From Hyparrhenia diplandra (Eukaryota; Streptophyta; Magnoliopsida; Poales; Poaceae): DNA of 64,000 bases. Position numbers and translations under genes: made by a program. The first letter of the stretch is position 1; every line of letters begins with the position of its first letter. The notes under the pieces are model-generated. The model was not told where the DNA came from, searched no databases, and was given only the letters and a program-made list of their open reading frames with translations. The stretch covers positions 773,248 to 837,247 of the forward strand of contig JADLZK010011232.1 in assembly GCA_015847255.1 (NCBI GenBank), read 5' to 3'. Below, one piece after another: positions 11,085-23,211 of this stretch.

Positions 11085-12984
11085 TCAACGAGTGCACGGG
11101 TCAGCACATGACCTTCTTCTGCATGCTAAGCAAGTACATAGTATTGTATATATGTCAAGCAACTATTTTCAAAGGTTTCATTAGTAGGTCTAATGACATC
11201 AATAAAGGTACATTAGCTAGGTTCTTAGGTGGGATGACGGATATTCAGTGACGTTAGTCATCTTGCCGCCCGTGTGTTGGCATTTGTTATCTTTTCCTAT
11301 CAACTGATTTTGTGGTGATGCTACATTTCCTTTTAAATAGAGAAAAGCTCTTGAGATGTCCAATTGGGTGTCATTGCGATGATTTGCAATTCGCATGTAT
11401 CCCTATCAAAAATATATTTTTGTTTCCTCCGTAAATGAAAACCTCTTTTTTTTACTACTTACAGGCAAACATTCGTGGCATAAGCGGGAGAGAGAGACTG
11501 CAAGAGAGTCAGCCCCGCGCGCCGCTCCCACGCGAGCGGCCCGGGCGGCAAACCCGCCACCGTGCGCTCCTCTCACCTCCCTCCCACTTCCGCTGTGCCG
11601 CCCGCCGGAGCACGCGGCCGACAAGGCTGCGCGCGACCGGGCTGGGATGGCGGCGGGGCGCTCTCCTCGTCCGGTGGGCGTGGCGGAGCGGGATGTCGGT
11701 GGCGGGCGGGCGTCGCCTAGCTCTAGCCGCGTGGGGCTCGGCAAGGGTGCTGGTCGGGGGCTGCGACGGCGTTGCCAGAGGCCCGGCAGGCGTACGGCGG
11801 CGGCGGCGGCGACGGGTTTCTTCCTTCTTCCCCTCGGTTGTCCCTCCCCTTGCATGGTGCCGCCATTGGGGCCGGCCTGGGCTGCTCGGGGCTCGGGCGA
11901 CCGGATCCGGTGCCCTGGCGGCCGGATCCGGTGCCTCCACGTCGGGGCGGCGCCCGTGGTGTCAGCCACGGTGGGGCGATTGCACAGGCCTGGGACTCCG
12001 GGTTCTCCATTTTACGGGCCGGATTCGAGCCCGTGGTGGCGGGCACGCACGCGGCGGGGTGGCCAACATTGGCTGCGCAAGTGCCAGGCCGGCGACGACG
12101 GCCGGCAAGTGACACGCGCGGCAAGGTGATGCGGTTCCGTGTGCCTGGCCGGAGGGTGGCGGCCCACGCAGTCTTGCGGCTGCTGCGGTGCGGTCGGCGT
12201 GTCGATGCCTCTCTAGTGGGGTTCCGCGGGATGGCGGGGGCAGCGGCGACAACGAAGACAACTCGCTTTGACCGGGGTCTTGGCGGACACCGTGCTGGGG
12301 GGATCTTGGGGGGCGAAAGCCTACGCGACGGTGACGCCTGTGGGCGCCGCTTCCCTGTTGAGGGTGTCGCGTTCCCGGCACTATCTTCCTTGGGCGAAAG
12401 CCTCTGGTCCATCTTGGATGAGTGATGGTGGTGTCCCCGTCGTCATTCCCTTCTTGAAGGCATCGCTTTTGAAGTTCGTCTCGGCCACGACGTCGCCTTC
12501 GGTCGATACTCTTCTCTTCTCGGTGCCCGGTATGCGTGTGGAGGGGGACTTGCGGCAGTGAAGTCGGAGCCGCTAGGGGGGGATGTGGCTTGGCAACGAT
12601 GACATGAGGCGAACCCCCCTCCTTCGTGGACTGATCGCCACGGAGGTCGAGCGTAGCTTCGGTGGCGAGGCAGAGGTTCAAGATTGGAAGTCGGAGCTGC
12701 TCTTTGTCCTGAGCTTGGCAACGATGACTTGTTTTGGCATCTCGTGTTGGGTTGTTTGGCCTCGCTTTCTTTAGGTTCGCCCGGTCCCGCCATGAAGTCG
12801 AGGCTGGTTGCCTTGCAACCATGCTCGGTGTCATGAACAGGAATTGGGCTAGCCATGGACGGGGTTGAGAGGGCTGAACCGGCCGCGGCCGGCCCACGAG
12901 GGGGGGGCTACAAGGACAGCGAGCCGGCGCCCGCCCGCCGTCCCTCCTTCCCCACTTCCGACTCTGCTTCGTCTCCAAGTTGGG
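11085..12984. other. GC-rich non-genic stretch, possibly retroelement-derived
   Basis: Positions 11470-12580 are strongly GC-rich with overlapping open frames on both strands and no recognisable domain. Repeated ggatccggtgcc-like words near 11900-11940 and tracts such as cttggcaacgatgac (twice, near 12586 and 12715) suggest old LINE or LTR sequence. The superfamily cannot be assigned from sequence alone. Confidence 0.4.
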
Positions 12985-13225
12985 ATTATCTTAGGTTTTT
13001 GGTGTGTAAAAGAGAATATTCCAATCTATAAGGAAAACTCTTATTAGGAAATAAATAAATATTGCTTATAAAAAGGTATTCCAATCATATAAGGAAACCT
13101 TATAGGAGATTGCTTAGGTCACAAATCCCACTAGCCGGGCTATATAAGCAAAGGTGTGTAATCTCTTTGGGGATAAACAAGCAATAAAAAAAAATACTCC
13201 CTATCTATCTCTCTGCAGCTGTTCT
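12985..13225 (+). repeat. LTR fragment, inverted copy of the LTR at 4.3-4.6 kb
   Basis: It matches the reverse complement of about 4330-4560 over roughly 220 bp. Shared words include cccactagccgggctatata and ttattaggaaataaataaat. A TATA-like tatataagc near 13140 and the downstream AT-rich R region show plus-strand orientation. No coding remnant adjoins it, so it is a solo or truncated LTR. Confidence 0.7.
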
Positions 13226-13349
13226 TTTGTAGGCTTCGTCTTGGTATAAATACTAGAGTGCTTACAAGAACATCAAGATACTAATAAATCCTTAAAAAAG
13301 TTAAAACCCATTCATATAAATTTTTTAAAAAAAAATGTCACCAGAAACG

Positions 13350-13640
13350 TCAGTGTGGACGAACCAGAGGCCGGCTTGGATAATGCAGTACGCTGTTGAA
13401 TGCCTGGATCTTCTTCGTCAGTGTGGAAGGTCGTCGGCCTTCCCACAGAGGATGGCGTTGGTCAGGATGGCGTACTCGTTGGAGAAACTCTGCTCCGACG
13501 TCCATACCGTGCGCTAGAACTGCTGGCCAAGGTACTGACGGTCCCAGATCGCCGACCGCAGGTTCCACATCCCATGGTTGCCCATCAACACCAGGATCGA
13601 CAACCACCCGTTTGGGTACGCCTGATCCACACATCACAAT
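13350..13640 (-). pseudogene. Multicopper oxidase (SKU5/L-ascorbate oxidase-like) C-terminal relic
   Basis: On the minus strand the frame reads NGWLSILVLMGNHGMWNLRS, then IWDRQYLGQQF, a TAG stop (plus positions 13514-13516), then EQSFSNEYAILTNAILCGKA. This resembles the C-terminal cupredoxin end of SKU5-similar proteins, where NxGMWN(L/I)RS and RQYLGQQFY are typical. The stop falls where that family has Tyr after QQF, and the frame changes again near the end. The copper-binding His motifs and upstream exons are absent. It is a fragment, either captured by a transposon or left by a lost gene. The family call is from memory of the motif pattern. Confidence 0.55.
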
Positions 13641-15440
13641 CGCCATTGTTCAGTTTCAGTATTTCAGCAATGTTCAGAGAAGTTCAGAGCTTTTTCATTC
13701 TTGATTGAGGAGTGGACTTTCAAGTTAATTTTACGATTACCGTTTAATGCAATACTGGTTCCAGGCACAAACTACATGCCCACTGGGTTGCATCTGCAGT
13801 GAGCACCAAAGCTGGGACCGAGCAATTGTTGTTGAAGTTTAAGTCACTAGCTAGGTTTTGATGCATGGCAAAGCAAATTGACTGCAGAAGTTAAAGCCAC
13901 TGAATATCACCTTGTATACTATAAGAATCAAGAAATTATGCCAACATTTGGGATGGTCTGCCCATGCCACTAGGTTCCCTAGAAATAATTTATTAGGTGA
14001 AACTTGGATATACAAAATATGGGAAGCATTTTTTTGTGACCTGCAATTTACAGCTTGTGCACAGCTGGATATTTCAGATTCCCCTGAAATTGTTATATCC
14101 CAAAATCAATGTGTTGTCTGGTAGAGTGTCATATTTCTTCTTGAATGGATTGAATTATGAAATATTGCATCACATCCAGTTTAGGCATTGAGAAAGCATA
14201 CAGTTTTTCTTTGTACAAGCCATTAATTATGACAATATTGAAATGATCTAAACAATCTTCCCATATTGTGCTGGCAGCAGGGTTTAGTTCTCTCCGACTT
14301 TTCGTCAATTCCTCAGTACTAACTCTAATACAGGCAAGCTGTCCTAATTGATCAATTGCAACCTGGTAAAACTGTTACTTGCTACTAGAATGCACCTTTT
14401 TCAATCATGACAATTGCAGGGTTGTTGTGTCAATGCTTCTATGATTGTTGTTGCTGACTACTTGACGGTCTTAGTGAGGTACACACAAAACTTCTGTTAT
14501 ATCATAATCCTTCTGATCCATTAAATGCGATGCGGCTTCATTGATGATGTGTGCGTCAAACTTACAGGAAAACGTTGGCTCCAGTCTGCAATCTGGGTTT
14601 TTAGTGCCTGGCATGGTTACATGTACATTTCTCAAGTACATGACCACGCCTTCCTGATCAGATATTTTAGTAAATCATATCCTTTGATTCCTGTAATTTT
14701 GTTGTTGAGCCATGTGCTTCAATCCATGTAACTTTATTGTTGAACCATTCTTTGATCAGCATGTCACTCTGAAAAGAAGGAAGCCAACATACGATTCATG
14801 TGTGGAGACAGTGAAACAGAGGTTAGCATGCGAGATATAGGTTAAGTAATTGTTTACTGGATGGGAAGGGCTACAAAAATAAATTCATTTGATGGGGTTG
14901 GGTGGAAATGATCGAGGTGGGTTCTAGTTTTATTTTTTTACAAATTGTATCGTGTTGTGTTTTACGGGCATTATACTAGTAAGTATAAGTCACTAGCTAG
15001 GTTAAGAGGATCTGGATATGAAGTTACTTTTGTGAAACAACTTTTTTTAAGAGCCCTTTTACAATGGTTGGAAATACTTCCCAACCCCTCCTCATTCCTT
15101 TTCTTAATTACAATTTTTCGTCAATTTATTTTGATTAAGGGCAGTTTCGTCTTTGCGCCACTCCCTCTCACCCCTAACCCCGCCGTGGCCCAACACACGG
15201 CCCAAACGGCAACCATCGCCCTCGTCTCTCCCCTCGCTCGCTGCCACACCCGGCCGCCGCGGCGCCATCGCCATCGCCGCCCGTTCCTCTCCGCCCTAGC
15301 GCCGTCGCACCCGCCGCCCAGTCGCCGCCGGAGCCGCCACCGCCGCACTCCGCACTCACGCTGTTCCGCACTCCCCGCCCGACGCCGTTCTTCGCCCCGA
15401 TCGCCGCCCATCCACGCCCCACTTTTAATGGGTCGTTAAC
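13641..15440. other. No supported gene
   Basis: AT-rich sequence with only short open frames. Positions 15180-15420 are GC-rich and open in several frames without a domain. I see no exon series, RNA gene or complete transposon here. Confidence 0.4.
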
Positions 15441-18400
15441 CTCTCGTATTTGCGCCGGGATCACGCACAAATACGGTCATTAGTGTTAGATAATGGTATG
15501 CAGATATAATAGAAACCGAGCTTTAATAACGTAGGATTAGAAAGTCTTACGTTGGCGAATATGTTATCGAGTTAGTCAAGTCAAAGCGGTGGATTAACTA
15601 TGACTGTTGCCTCATACTCCACATGTGCAACTTGAGCACGGATGGAAACCCTTGGCAACTACATCTTCTTCCTAAGCAAACGCCTCTCGGACTCCCTACG
15701 AACGCTGATCGTTTACCTTGACAACGATCTTACCTTTGGATGTGCCGATATCTACGCCAAAAGCAGAGGGTGAGTACAAACGTGCTCAGCAAGTCCAAAC
15801 CGGGGTGGTTTGGTAAATTAAGAGTTTGGGCCCTAGCAGAGTCTCTAAAATCGCTCTCGCTAGTTCGGGTTATCACATCTAATCATCACCTTCACATATC
15901 ACAAAAAGGTTAGCTAAATCTAATCATAGATGTTCATGCCTAGCATTCGCCCATTCCAAGGACGTGGCTATTCGAATAGATTTATGTAACTCTGCAGAGG
16001 TTGTACAAATTTCCCCACACGATAAGCACAGTCTTCCCCATCCGGTCTGGTTCCGACAGGCCTAACGAGATCCGCACCCGCTTGAGTGCTACTCTAGGTA
16101 TATTGGTATAATCTTCACCACGACTTCTCGGGGGTTGGAAAGGATGACGCATCATCCTAGACGTAGCTTCAATACACACCACGTCCGACGTAGCTTCAAT
16201 ACACACTACGCCCGTCGTGGCTTCAATACACACCACATAATCATAATCATAAATCTGTGCACTTAGCACTGCGCCCCGCCCGAACACTTACGTGGAAGAT
16301 CACAAAGATCCACGCCAACCGGACCTCAGGGCCACTCTCCCCATGTCTGTTCCCAATAGGTCGTCGCTTACCCGGCCGCCTTGGCTCCCAATTATACCTC
16401 AACCCAACGGGGTGTGAATCAAGCCGTCCCATTTATCGGCGTGTGGCTGTACAAAATATCGCACTAGGTAGAAGGTCTATGAACCGGTCCTTAGGGAGGC
16501 GAAGTATCTCTCTGCGCAGAATCCCCTCACGGCAATTCCCCGTAGTAACCCATCTCACAATGAATTACTATCACCCACCTCTTTTGTTGGTTAGGGTTCA
16601 TTAGGTGATCTTAGGTTATACTTGATTACAACGTATGAGCGTAGATAACGTGGATGATTAAGTCATCCCGCTTAGCTCCACGCCTACGCGCTTATCGCTC
16701 ATACCACTATATACTAATCCGCTTATCATCATCATCATCATTATATCCTCATATTAAGGTCATGATTAGGGGGGTAAGGACTTGCCTCGAGATGTTCTTA
16801 CGATCGGACCGGGCGTCGAATGTCTCTAACGTACTCGAGAAAAACCTCTAATCCAATCAGTTTTAAACTACCTCGTGTCGAGCGATAAAACCTAGCTTGA
16901 ACTATGGCACACAAAAACAAGTATAGAACATTATGGTGGTAATAGGTTAGTTGCATGGATCTAGAATTTAGATAAATTATGGAAGTCGTTTCATGCTAAA
17001 CGGAGGTAAAGTGCATGAGTTATGGAATTTATAATATTAATCCCTAATTTATTAATTAGGGTAATATTATAATATAATTTTATCATGTAATAAATTTGGA
17101 ACTAATTACATGATAAAAATTCCATAAATCGAATAATGAATTTACAAATTTTTTTCGGGAATTTTCTCGGGCATGGGAAGTACTACTTATAAGATCCCCG
17201 TAATACGTAACTCGTGGTGGCTCTAGCATTTACCCTACGTGTACCCAACCGTGTGTCACCCTACGTGGCGGCCGGTGGGCCATGGGCCCCCACGTGGCTT
17301 TGTGGACGTGCGGGGCGGCCGAACGGGAGTGGGGCGTGTCGGCATCCCGTTCGCCCTCTGTGACGCCGTCAAAGGCGGGGTAAGCGGGGCGGCGGCGGCG
17401 GGCGGGAACAGGGACCCTCGCCCCGTTGACTGCCGGGCGTGGCGGCGTTCCGCCGGCGTGTGGCCGGAGTTGGCCGGAGTCGCCCGCCCCTTGCCGTGGA
17501 GGGCTAATAGAGCTCCCGGCCCGCTTTGCCCTTTGTTGGGGTGGTGCTAGGCGGCGGTGAGGGCCGCTTCCACGACGGTGGTGAGTCTCGACGGCTTTCG
17601 GCGGCGGCTCACCGGTGGTAGGGCGACATAGGGAGGGAAGGGAGGCCTGGACGGATAGGATAGATAGAGGAGATACCCAAGGGACTCACCTCACGCTCAA
17701 AGTGGACCCGAACGATCGGAGAGGGAGAGCAAGCGGGGACGGCGCCTATGGCGACGGTGGTGCCCGATTTGGGGGCAATTGGGATTGGGAGAGGAAGGAG
17801 GGAGGAGAGGGTGGTCGGAGGCGAGCACGGTGTGTTCCCGCTTTCAGGCGGTCCTCGTGGTGAAAGGGGCGGGTCGGTCGCGGGCTGGAGGTGGCTATTT
17901 ATAGCCTCGCCCGGGTGTCCTGGCTACGGCGATATTTTCGCCGCCGCCGATCTTTTCCGGCAGCCTCTCCTGTGTGTGGCGACCGTGGATGGGGAAGCTA
18001 GCTGGATCGTGTACGACGCCGGTGAGCTGTCCGTCGAGTGGCTTTGTCCTGAGGTTGATGGACGCCGCCTCGACGACGGCATAGTCCCCGAGGGCGCGCT
18101 CGTTGGCGTTGAACGCGGCTCCCGTGTCCGTGGCCGTATCACGGACGGCTCGTCGGAGTTAGTGGCGGCGGTTTGGTCTGGTCACCAGTTCGGCAGAGCG
18201 TGCTCCACGGCCGGCGCCGCGGTGGACGCCGGGGCGCCGGTGTCCCATCACGAGCGTTGGTGTTCGGAAGTTCGGCGCGCTGTTCATGTTGAACCAACCC
18301 CTGTGGGGGTGTGAATGCCAGGGAAGGGGCGTCGTCGGTTGCGCCTCGTGGCATCCTTGTTTGGTCGTTATTCTGCGGCGGCGCGCCGGGCTTACTTACC

Positions 18401-19558
18401 CGTGCAAATCCACAATGGCGGCAAAGGTCCGGGAGCCGTCGCCGTTGGCGTGGACTCTCCGGCTCCGCGGCGTGGACGGGGCGGGGTGGTCGTATACCGG
18501 CCCATCGAGAGGATCACGCGGCGACTCAGGCGCGCGTCTCCGTCTGCCCTTGTGGCTTCGATGACGGCGGAGAAGCGGCGGGGCCCGTCGGCGTGTCAGG
18601 GAGCGCGAGGAAGACGATGACTCGTCGCCCGTGCTCGTCTTCGAAACGAGAGGGATCTGGGCCGGTTTGGCTCGTGGGCTTGTCGAGCTAGGCTCGGCTG
18701 CCTGTCTCGATGCCGGGCCGGCCCACACGCCGAGAGAAAAGAGAGAGGGGAGGGAGGCGGTTGGGCCGAAAAGGAGAGGGGAAGGGAAGGAGCCCATGGC
18801 TAATTTATTTCCTTTCTATTTCCTTTCTTTTCTTTTCCCATTTCTATTTCTTTTCTCCCTATTCCATATTTCATGTATACTAGTATCTTCCTTCCACTAT
18901 TTTTTATACAAGTATGTATATATTCTTAGGGCCTTTATTGAGCACTAATACATATACACACTTGTTTGGAAAAAATACATATTAGTATACATGTTTTTTG
19001 CATGTCCCCAATTATTCTCATTCCCATGTATACTTATATCCATGTGTAGATATATACCTTCCTCTTGTATTTATTCAAGCAAGTATATTCTAGGGATTTA
19101 TCGTTAAGCACTTATATACATATGCTCGTTGGAAAGGACATATATCTGGATACATGTATGAGTATACACGCCCTCATTGTCTCCCTTGAATTTCCTAGGG
19201 CTTATACATGGGCGGGGAGCATATATATTCCAGGGGAACTTATTGAGAGGTGCTTGGAATATATGTCTCCCCACACAGGTAGTCTAGGGTTCGTAGATTT
19301 ATTCCCAGAGAGAATGTAAATCATGCTCATGCAAAAATATACTTCCATAATTTAAAGTCTAGATCAAGTATACATACCTTGGGCACCATAAGCTCTGCAA
19401 GCAACACAGGGAGTCTAATTTCTATATGGTGGATTTTGAATGCAGGGTTTTCGAAAACAGGGGTTTGGTTTGGCAGAAAGTAGATCAAGTTTTAGTTTAT
19501 TTCGAAAAGTTCAAATTTTTAGTGAATTTTAAAATGATGCAAAAACACGGGTGTTACA
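15441..19558 (-). repeat. Long LTR (about 4 kb) of a Ty3/gypsy retrotransposon
   Basis: The right edge at 19558 starts TGTAACACCCG on the minus strand. It is preceded on that strand by a purine-rich tract reading aagtggggtagatt, the expected polypurine tract and LTR start of a plant gypsy element with long LTRs. The sequence leftwards has LTR character: alternating AT-rich and GC-rich blocks, a 27-bp tandem repeat and no pol domains. The left edge is approximate because no target duplication was found. Similar text recurs near 58.7-62.3 kb. The large GC-rich open frames at 17.2-18.7 kb are compositional. Confidence 0.6.
16160..16240. repeat. 27-bp tandem repeat, three copies, within the LTR
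   Basis: Copies begin at 16160, 16187 and 16214 and share the core cttcaatacacac. Copies 1 and 2 differ at only a few positions and copy 3 is more diverged. Because the unit length is a multiple of three, the minus strand shows a repeated VCIEAT peptide, which has no known function. Confidence 0.85.
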
Positions 19559-20123
19559 AATCTACCCCACTTAGATGAATCTCGTCCCCGAGATTCTAGG
19601 TAAACATTGAGGGAAACCTAACGGTGTCTCAAGAGAAAGGACAGAACAGATTAGAGAGGGTAGGGGAGGGTTTTCTTGCCTTTACAGGGATGTCCTCGAG
19701 AGAGAGAGTCCTCGGATTTTGCCACTTCACCAACACGTCGGGCAAGGGGTACACCCTACGCCTTCTTGTCGGATGATAATTCCACCTCTATTAAGAAGAT
19801 ACCACCACGCCAGGGGTTATATCCTAGTGTTTACGGCATATTCTTGATCGATGTTGGTCGCTTGATTTTTATTTCTTCATTCTCCTTTTCTCTACCCCAC
19901 TTAGAGAATTTAACCTCCATATTTTTCATTTGCGGCATTCTGATGATGTCCTTATTCTAGTAGCCTCTTCTTGATATTTCAAAATTGTGCCTGTAAACTA
20001 TCAATGATATTTCTTCTCTTTTTCTCTATTTTTCTTCTTATTTTTCTTTTTCTTCTTTTCGTTTTTTTTTTTTTTTGTGTATTCCTTTCTGCTTTTCTTT
20101 TTCTTTTCCTTCATCATCATCAC
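19559..20123. other. Retroelement internal end: polypurine tract and T-rich low complexity
   Basis: Directly beside the LTR is the minus-strand polypurine tract (about 19559-19572), then gagattctaggt-type text common next to such LTRs. Positions 19975-20150 are long T- and C-rich runs. No polymerase domain was recognised, so the element is truncated or this is a non-coding 3' region. Confidence 0.5.
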
Positions 20124-20327
20124 TCATTTCATTTTTTTTGAAAGGAAATGGCACCAACAATATTCATAAAAGAAATTTATTCCATGCCCGAGGCTATCGA
20201 CTTTTCGTCGGGGGCCTCTCATAGGGTAAGGGCGCATTACAAGAATATACAAAACAAGCGATGCTACTAGCATGGAGCCTAGAATGAAGAACATGGTGAA
20301 AATGACCTCTTCTTCATCCATACACAT
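20124..20327 (-). CDS. Small ORF with one predicted membrane helix (unknown)
   Basis: This 67-aa frame begins MCMDEEEVIFTMFFILGSML and continues with SLVLYILVM, so an acidic N-terminus is followed by about 22 hydrophobic residues and a basic tail (RPYPMRGPRRK). That layout fits a single-pass membrane microprotein. I do not recognise it. It lies about 0.6 kb from the gypsy LTR on the same strand, so it may be an accessory frame of the retroelement or chance. No Kozak, splice or promoter evidence supports expression. Confidence 0.25.
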   Translation of the reverse strand: MCMDEEEVIFTMFFILGSMLVASLVLYILVMRPYPMRGPRRKVDSLGHGINFFYEYCWCHFLSKKMK

Positions 20328-21655
20328 CTTGAGGGCTTCTGGTTCTTTGTGTACTCCTTCTTCTTGCTATCTTCTCGGATCTTCTACGGGACGGTGTTCC
20401 TCTGGGTCTTCTCGCTTGATTCCTTGAAAGCTGGTCTTGTGCGTGGGGTGGGGATTTGTGTTTGAGTGTGGAGTGTCTGATGCCGATGGAGAAGCTCGAA
20501 CAGCCTTTTATAGGCGGCCATTAGCGGGCTCGGGCGGGTCTTGTGGCTGAGTGCGCGCCACACCGGCGAGCATCGCGGTATAGTGGTGTCGTGGGGTAAC
20601 AAAGAAGCCAGCAGCTTCGTGGTGGTCGTGGGCGTGGCGGCGGTGTCCTCGCACGACGCGGCAAGGACAGCGTCGCGTGACGGCGACGGTCGTCTCGGAG
20701 GAGGTGCGGTGTGAGGAGGACGGCGCTTCTTTGTGGGGGACAGCGGCGTGACGCTGAGAGGACAGAAGCGGCGGGGGAGGATGCGAGAAAGAAAGAGAAA
20801 GAAAAAGAATGGGGTGGGGGAGAGAGACAGAAATGGGAAGGGGAGGTAGCGAATCGGCGGCGTGTACTGTAGCTATTGGGCATGTTGTCGCGTAGCGCTT
20901 TGTTGGGCGAGGGACCGTGCACTGACGGCGCGTGCCGCTTAGGTGGGGTCGAGTGGGGTCATCCTTTTTTTTTCGTTTCCATTTGTTTTTTTGTACCCCA
21001 ATTATTGGTGGTCATTGTCCGTTTCCGACAAATTTTTGAAAAGGGATGGGAGGGAGAGGCAAGGATCTGGCTGACGGTGGGTTAGAAAGAAGGGTTAGGG
21101 GCTTGAGATGACAATCTATAGGGGTAGTTCAGTAACTAACCACTCAAGCGAACATTACAATAGACTTACCTGTTTGTGAGGCGTATGAAAATAGTAGTCA
21201 CGGTGAGCTTACTGTGATGGGACTTGCTATGGCCTGATTGGAGTACATAAGAATGCCTTTTTGAAGCAATACCTGGCAATTGTGTAGAGTTAGACTGGTA
21301 ACACTGGCTGTCAGTAGTAAACAGAACTTTGTTAATCTTTGTGAGGCAATAAATATGCTATTTGTGTACAAGGATACAACTTGCATCAATTTTTGGACCA
21401 ATCAGTGTACTACTGTTGTGAGTATTAACTAATTGGTTATCGCTGGCAATCAGAAACCTGTTGTACTTTGTATTGTTCCGGCAACAAAATATGCTATTAG
21501 CCCGCTAGTTGAAATCATATGTTAACCAAGGTAGCAGATTGCAGCACGCACATGGTAGTTTGCACCAATCATGCAATCCATTCGGTTGAAACCGGCCCCA
21601 AGTTCAGCAGCTGACACCATCATCAACGAGTAATCTATCTTTTTTGTTAATGCAG
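20328..21655. other. No supported gene
   Basis: Positions 20500-20900 are GC-rich and open on the minus strand without a domain. Positions 21100-21650 are AT-rich, possibly an intron or flank of the FAR1 exon that follows: the sequence ttttttgttaatgcag immediately before 21656 is a good splice acceptor. Confidence 0.4.
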
Positions 21656-21955
21656 GAGAGAATGTCGGGTGTCGAGTACAATGAAATTGCTAGGAAGGTG
21701 TTTGACGATGAAGATCAAGCATTCGAGTTTTATAACAGCTACGCTAAGACGAAAGGGTTTAGTGTCAGGAAAAGCTACTGTGAGTGGGACAGCGGCCATA
21801 ATGAGAGGACTCTTCGATGTTTTGTTTGCAGCTGTGAAGGTTTCCGTGAAGCAAAGGAGTTTTCCAGGGAGAATAAGCAGCGGAAGCCACGGAATATCGC
21901 CTTCGCCAGGTCGCACAGGCGGGGCTGCGCGCGGTTCAAGCTGCTGCTCGGGCAT
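21656..21955 (+). pseudogene. Orphan FAR1-type DNA-binding domain exon
   Basis: After a good acceptor the frame reads ERMSGVEYNEIARKVFDDED and then AFEFYNSYAKTKGFSVRKSY, CEWDSG, RCFVCSCEGFRE and NKQRKPRNI, with RRGCARFKLLL near the end. This is the N-terminal half of a FAR1/FHY3 (WRKY-GCM1-type) zinc-finger domain, including the Cys residues of the CxC-like part. Family members are MULE-transposase-derived transcription factors. The His pair (EHNHP) that completes the zinc site, the MULE domain and the SWIM domain are absent. After about 21955 the sequence turns GC-rich and unrelated. It is either a truncated gene or an exon of a short FAR1-related gene whose other exons I cannot see. Confidence 0.6.
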
Positions 21956-23211
21956 GGGGTAGATCCGCATCCCACGCCCCGACGTCGTTGCCGGCGCCGG
22001 GCCGGCGGCGCCGCTTCCTCTCACGGCGAGATGCGACCAAATTCACAAACCCTAGAAATCAAACTATAGAACTTGAATTATAGACACTCTAACTATACAA
22101 GTCCAAATAACTTTGTTCTAGTTATGAATGTACAGTTTACCCTCCATTAGAAAAAAGAACTACGAAAAAGCAATTGACACTCATTTATTTAGGTTCCTAA
22201 CACCATAATTTTTTTAGAGGCGTTGGGAGGCGTTACATGTAGTATGGCCCACATGTCATGACATTACGGGAACGCGTCTCAGGACGCCTCCGCACTAACG
22301 TCTCCCAATGCCTTTTCTTATTTTGGGCCCACATGGACATACTAATATGCACAATGTAATTTGTATTTATTAATGTATACAAATATTTTATTATAATATT
22401 CATTTCTGTTTGTCTTTTTAGTGGATCACGAAGAACGTGAACATAGAAGACAGAACAGTCGTCGAAGAGTTATGCCTCATTGTCTAATGATATGAAGGAA
22501 AAAAAAAAAATACTTGTTAAAGGGCGTGAATATTAGCGTGGATATAAACGTACTGTATCTGTCCTAATATGTTGGTCGTTTTAGCGATACAGTAAAGATT
22601 CTTTAACCAGGACGATGCCTATGCCCAGATACATACATGAATACATTTCTAAACGTGGACATCTCACGCCAGCGCCAGAACATCAAACATAATATTAGGA
22701 CAGAGGGAGTAATTGATTAAGACAACGGATCGGCGAAAACCAACCTATCCATACAAACCTGTAAACTTCGATCATGGTCGTAGTGTTGATCCAACGGGGG
22801 ATAGGCAACTTGGTTGATACATCTCAATTGAGAATAAACAAATGTCTTTAAACGCACGTGCGTGACACACGTGCATGTTAACCGGAAAAAAAGGAACTTT
22901 CAAAGAGAATTGGAATCATCCTTTTTGAAAAAAACTCTTGGAAAAAGAAAAGAAAATAGACCTCCGATGAACGCACCTGAATCAAACTCTGAACTGATGC
23001 ACGCCTCCTCCTCGACGGACCTCCTTCCTCTCTCCTCTCTCTTGCTTCACCCAAGTCGCAACCCTCGACCTCTTCCCTCCCGCCCCCTACTCCATCTACG
23101 AACCGCAGATCCATCCATCCATCCATTCATCCGGTTCTGACCGATTCCTTCACCTGCTGGTGAGAAAGCACAATTGATTTTTTCTGCCCCGATCCGCAGC
23201 GGCGCGCGGAG
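21956..23211. other. Intergenic with MITE-like ends; ATG101 upstream region
   Basis: Near 22690-22712 the text taatattaggacagagggag matches the terminus of Tc1/mariner (Stowaway-like) MITEs, but the left terminus is not evident. Short inverted words around ggcgtt/aacgcc occur near 22215-22310. Positions 22980-23150 are C/T-rich and probably the ATG101 leader. No other gene is supported. Confidence 0.45.

Noticed and set aside
11395..12978. Several open frames of 100-340 codons on both strands
   Set aside because: All lie in very GC-rich sequence, overlap each other in different frames and show no domain, splice pattern or signal peptide. Low stop-codon frequency explains them.
17239..18797. 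Overlapping GC-rich open frames (up to 188 codons)
   Set aside because: They sit within the long gypsy LTR, have no recognisable domain and occur in several frames at once.
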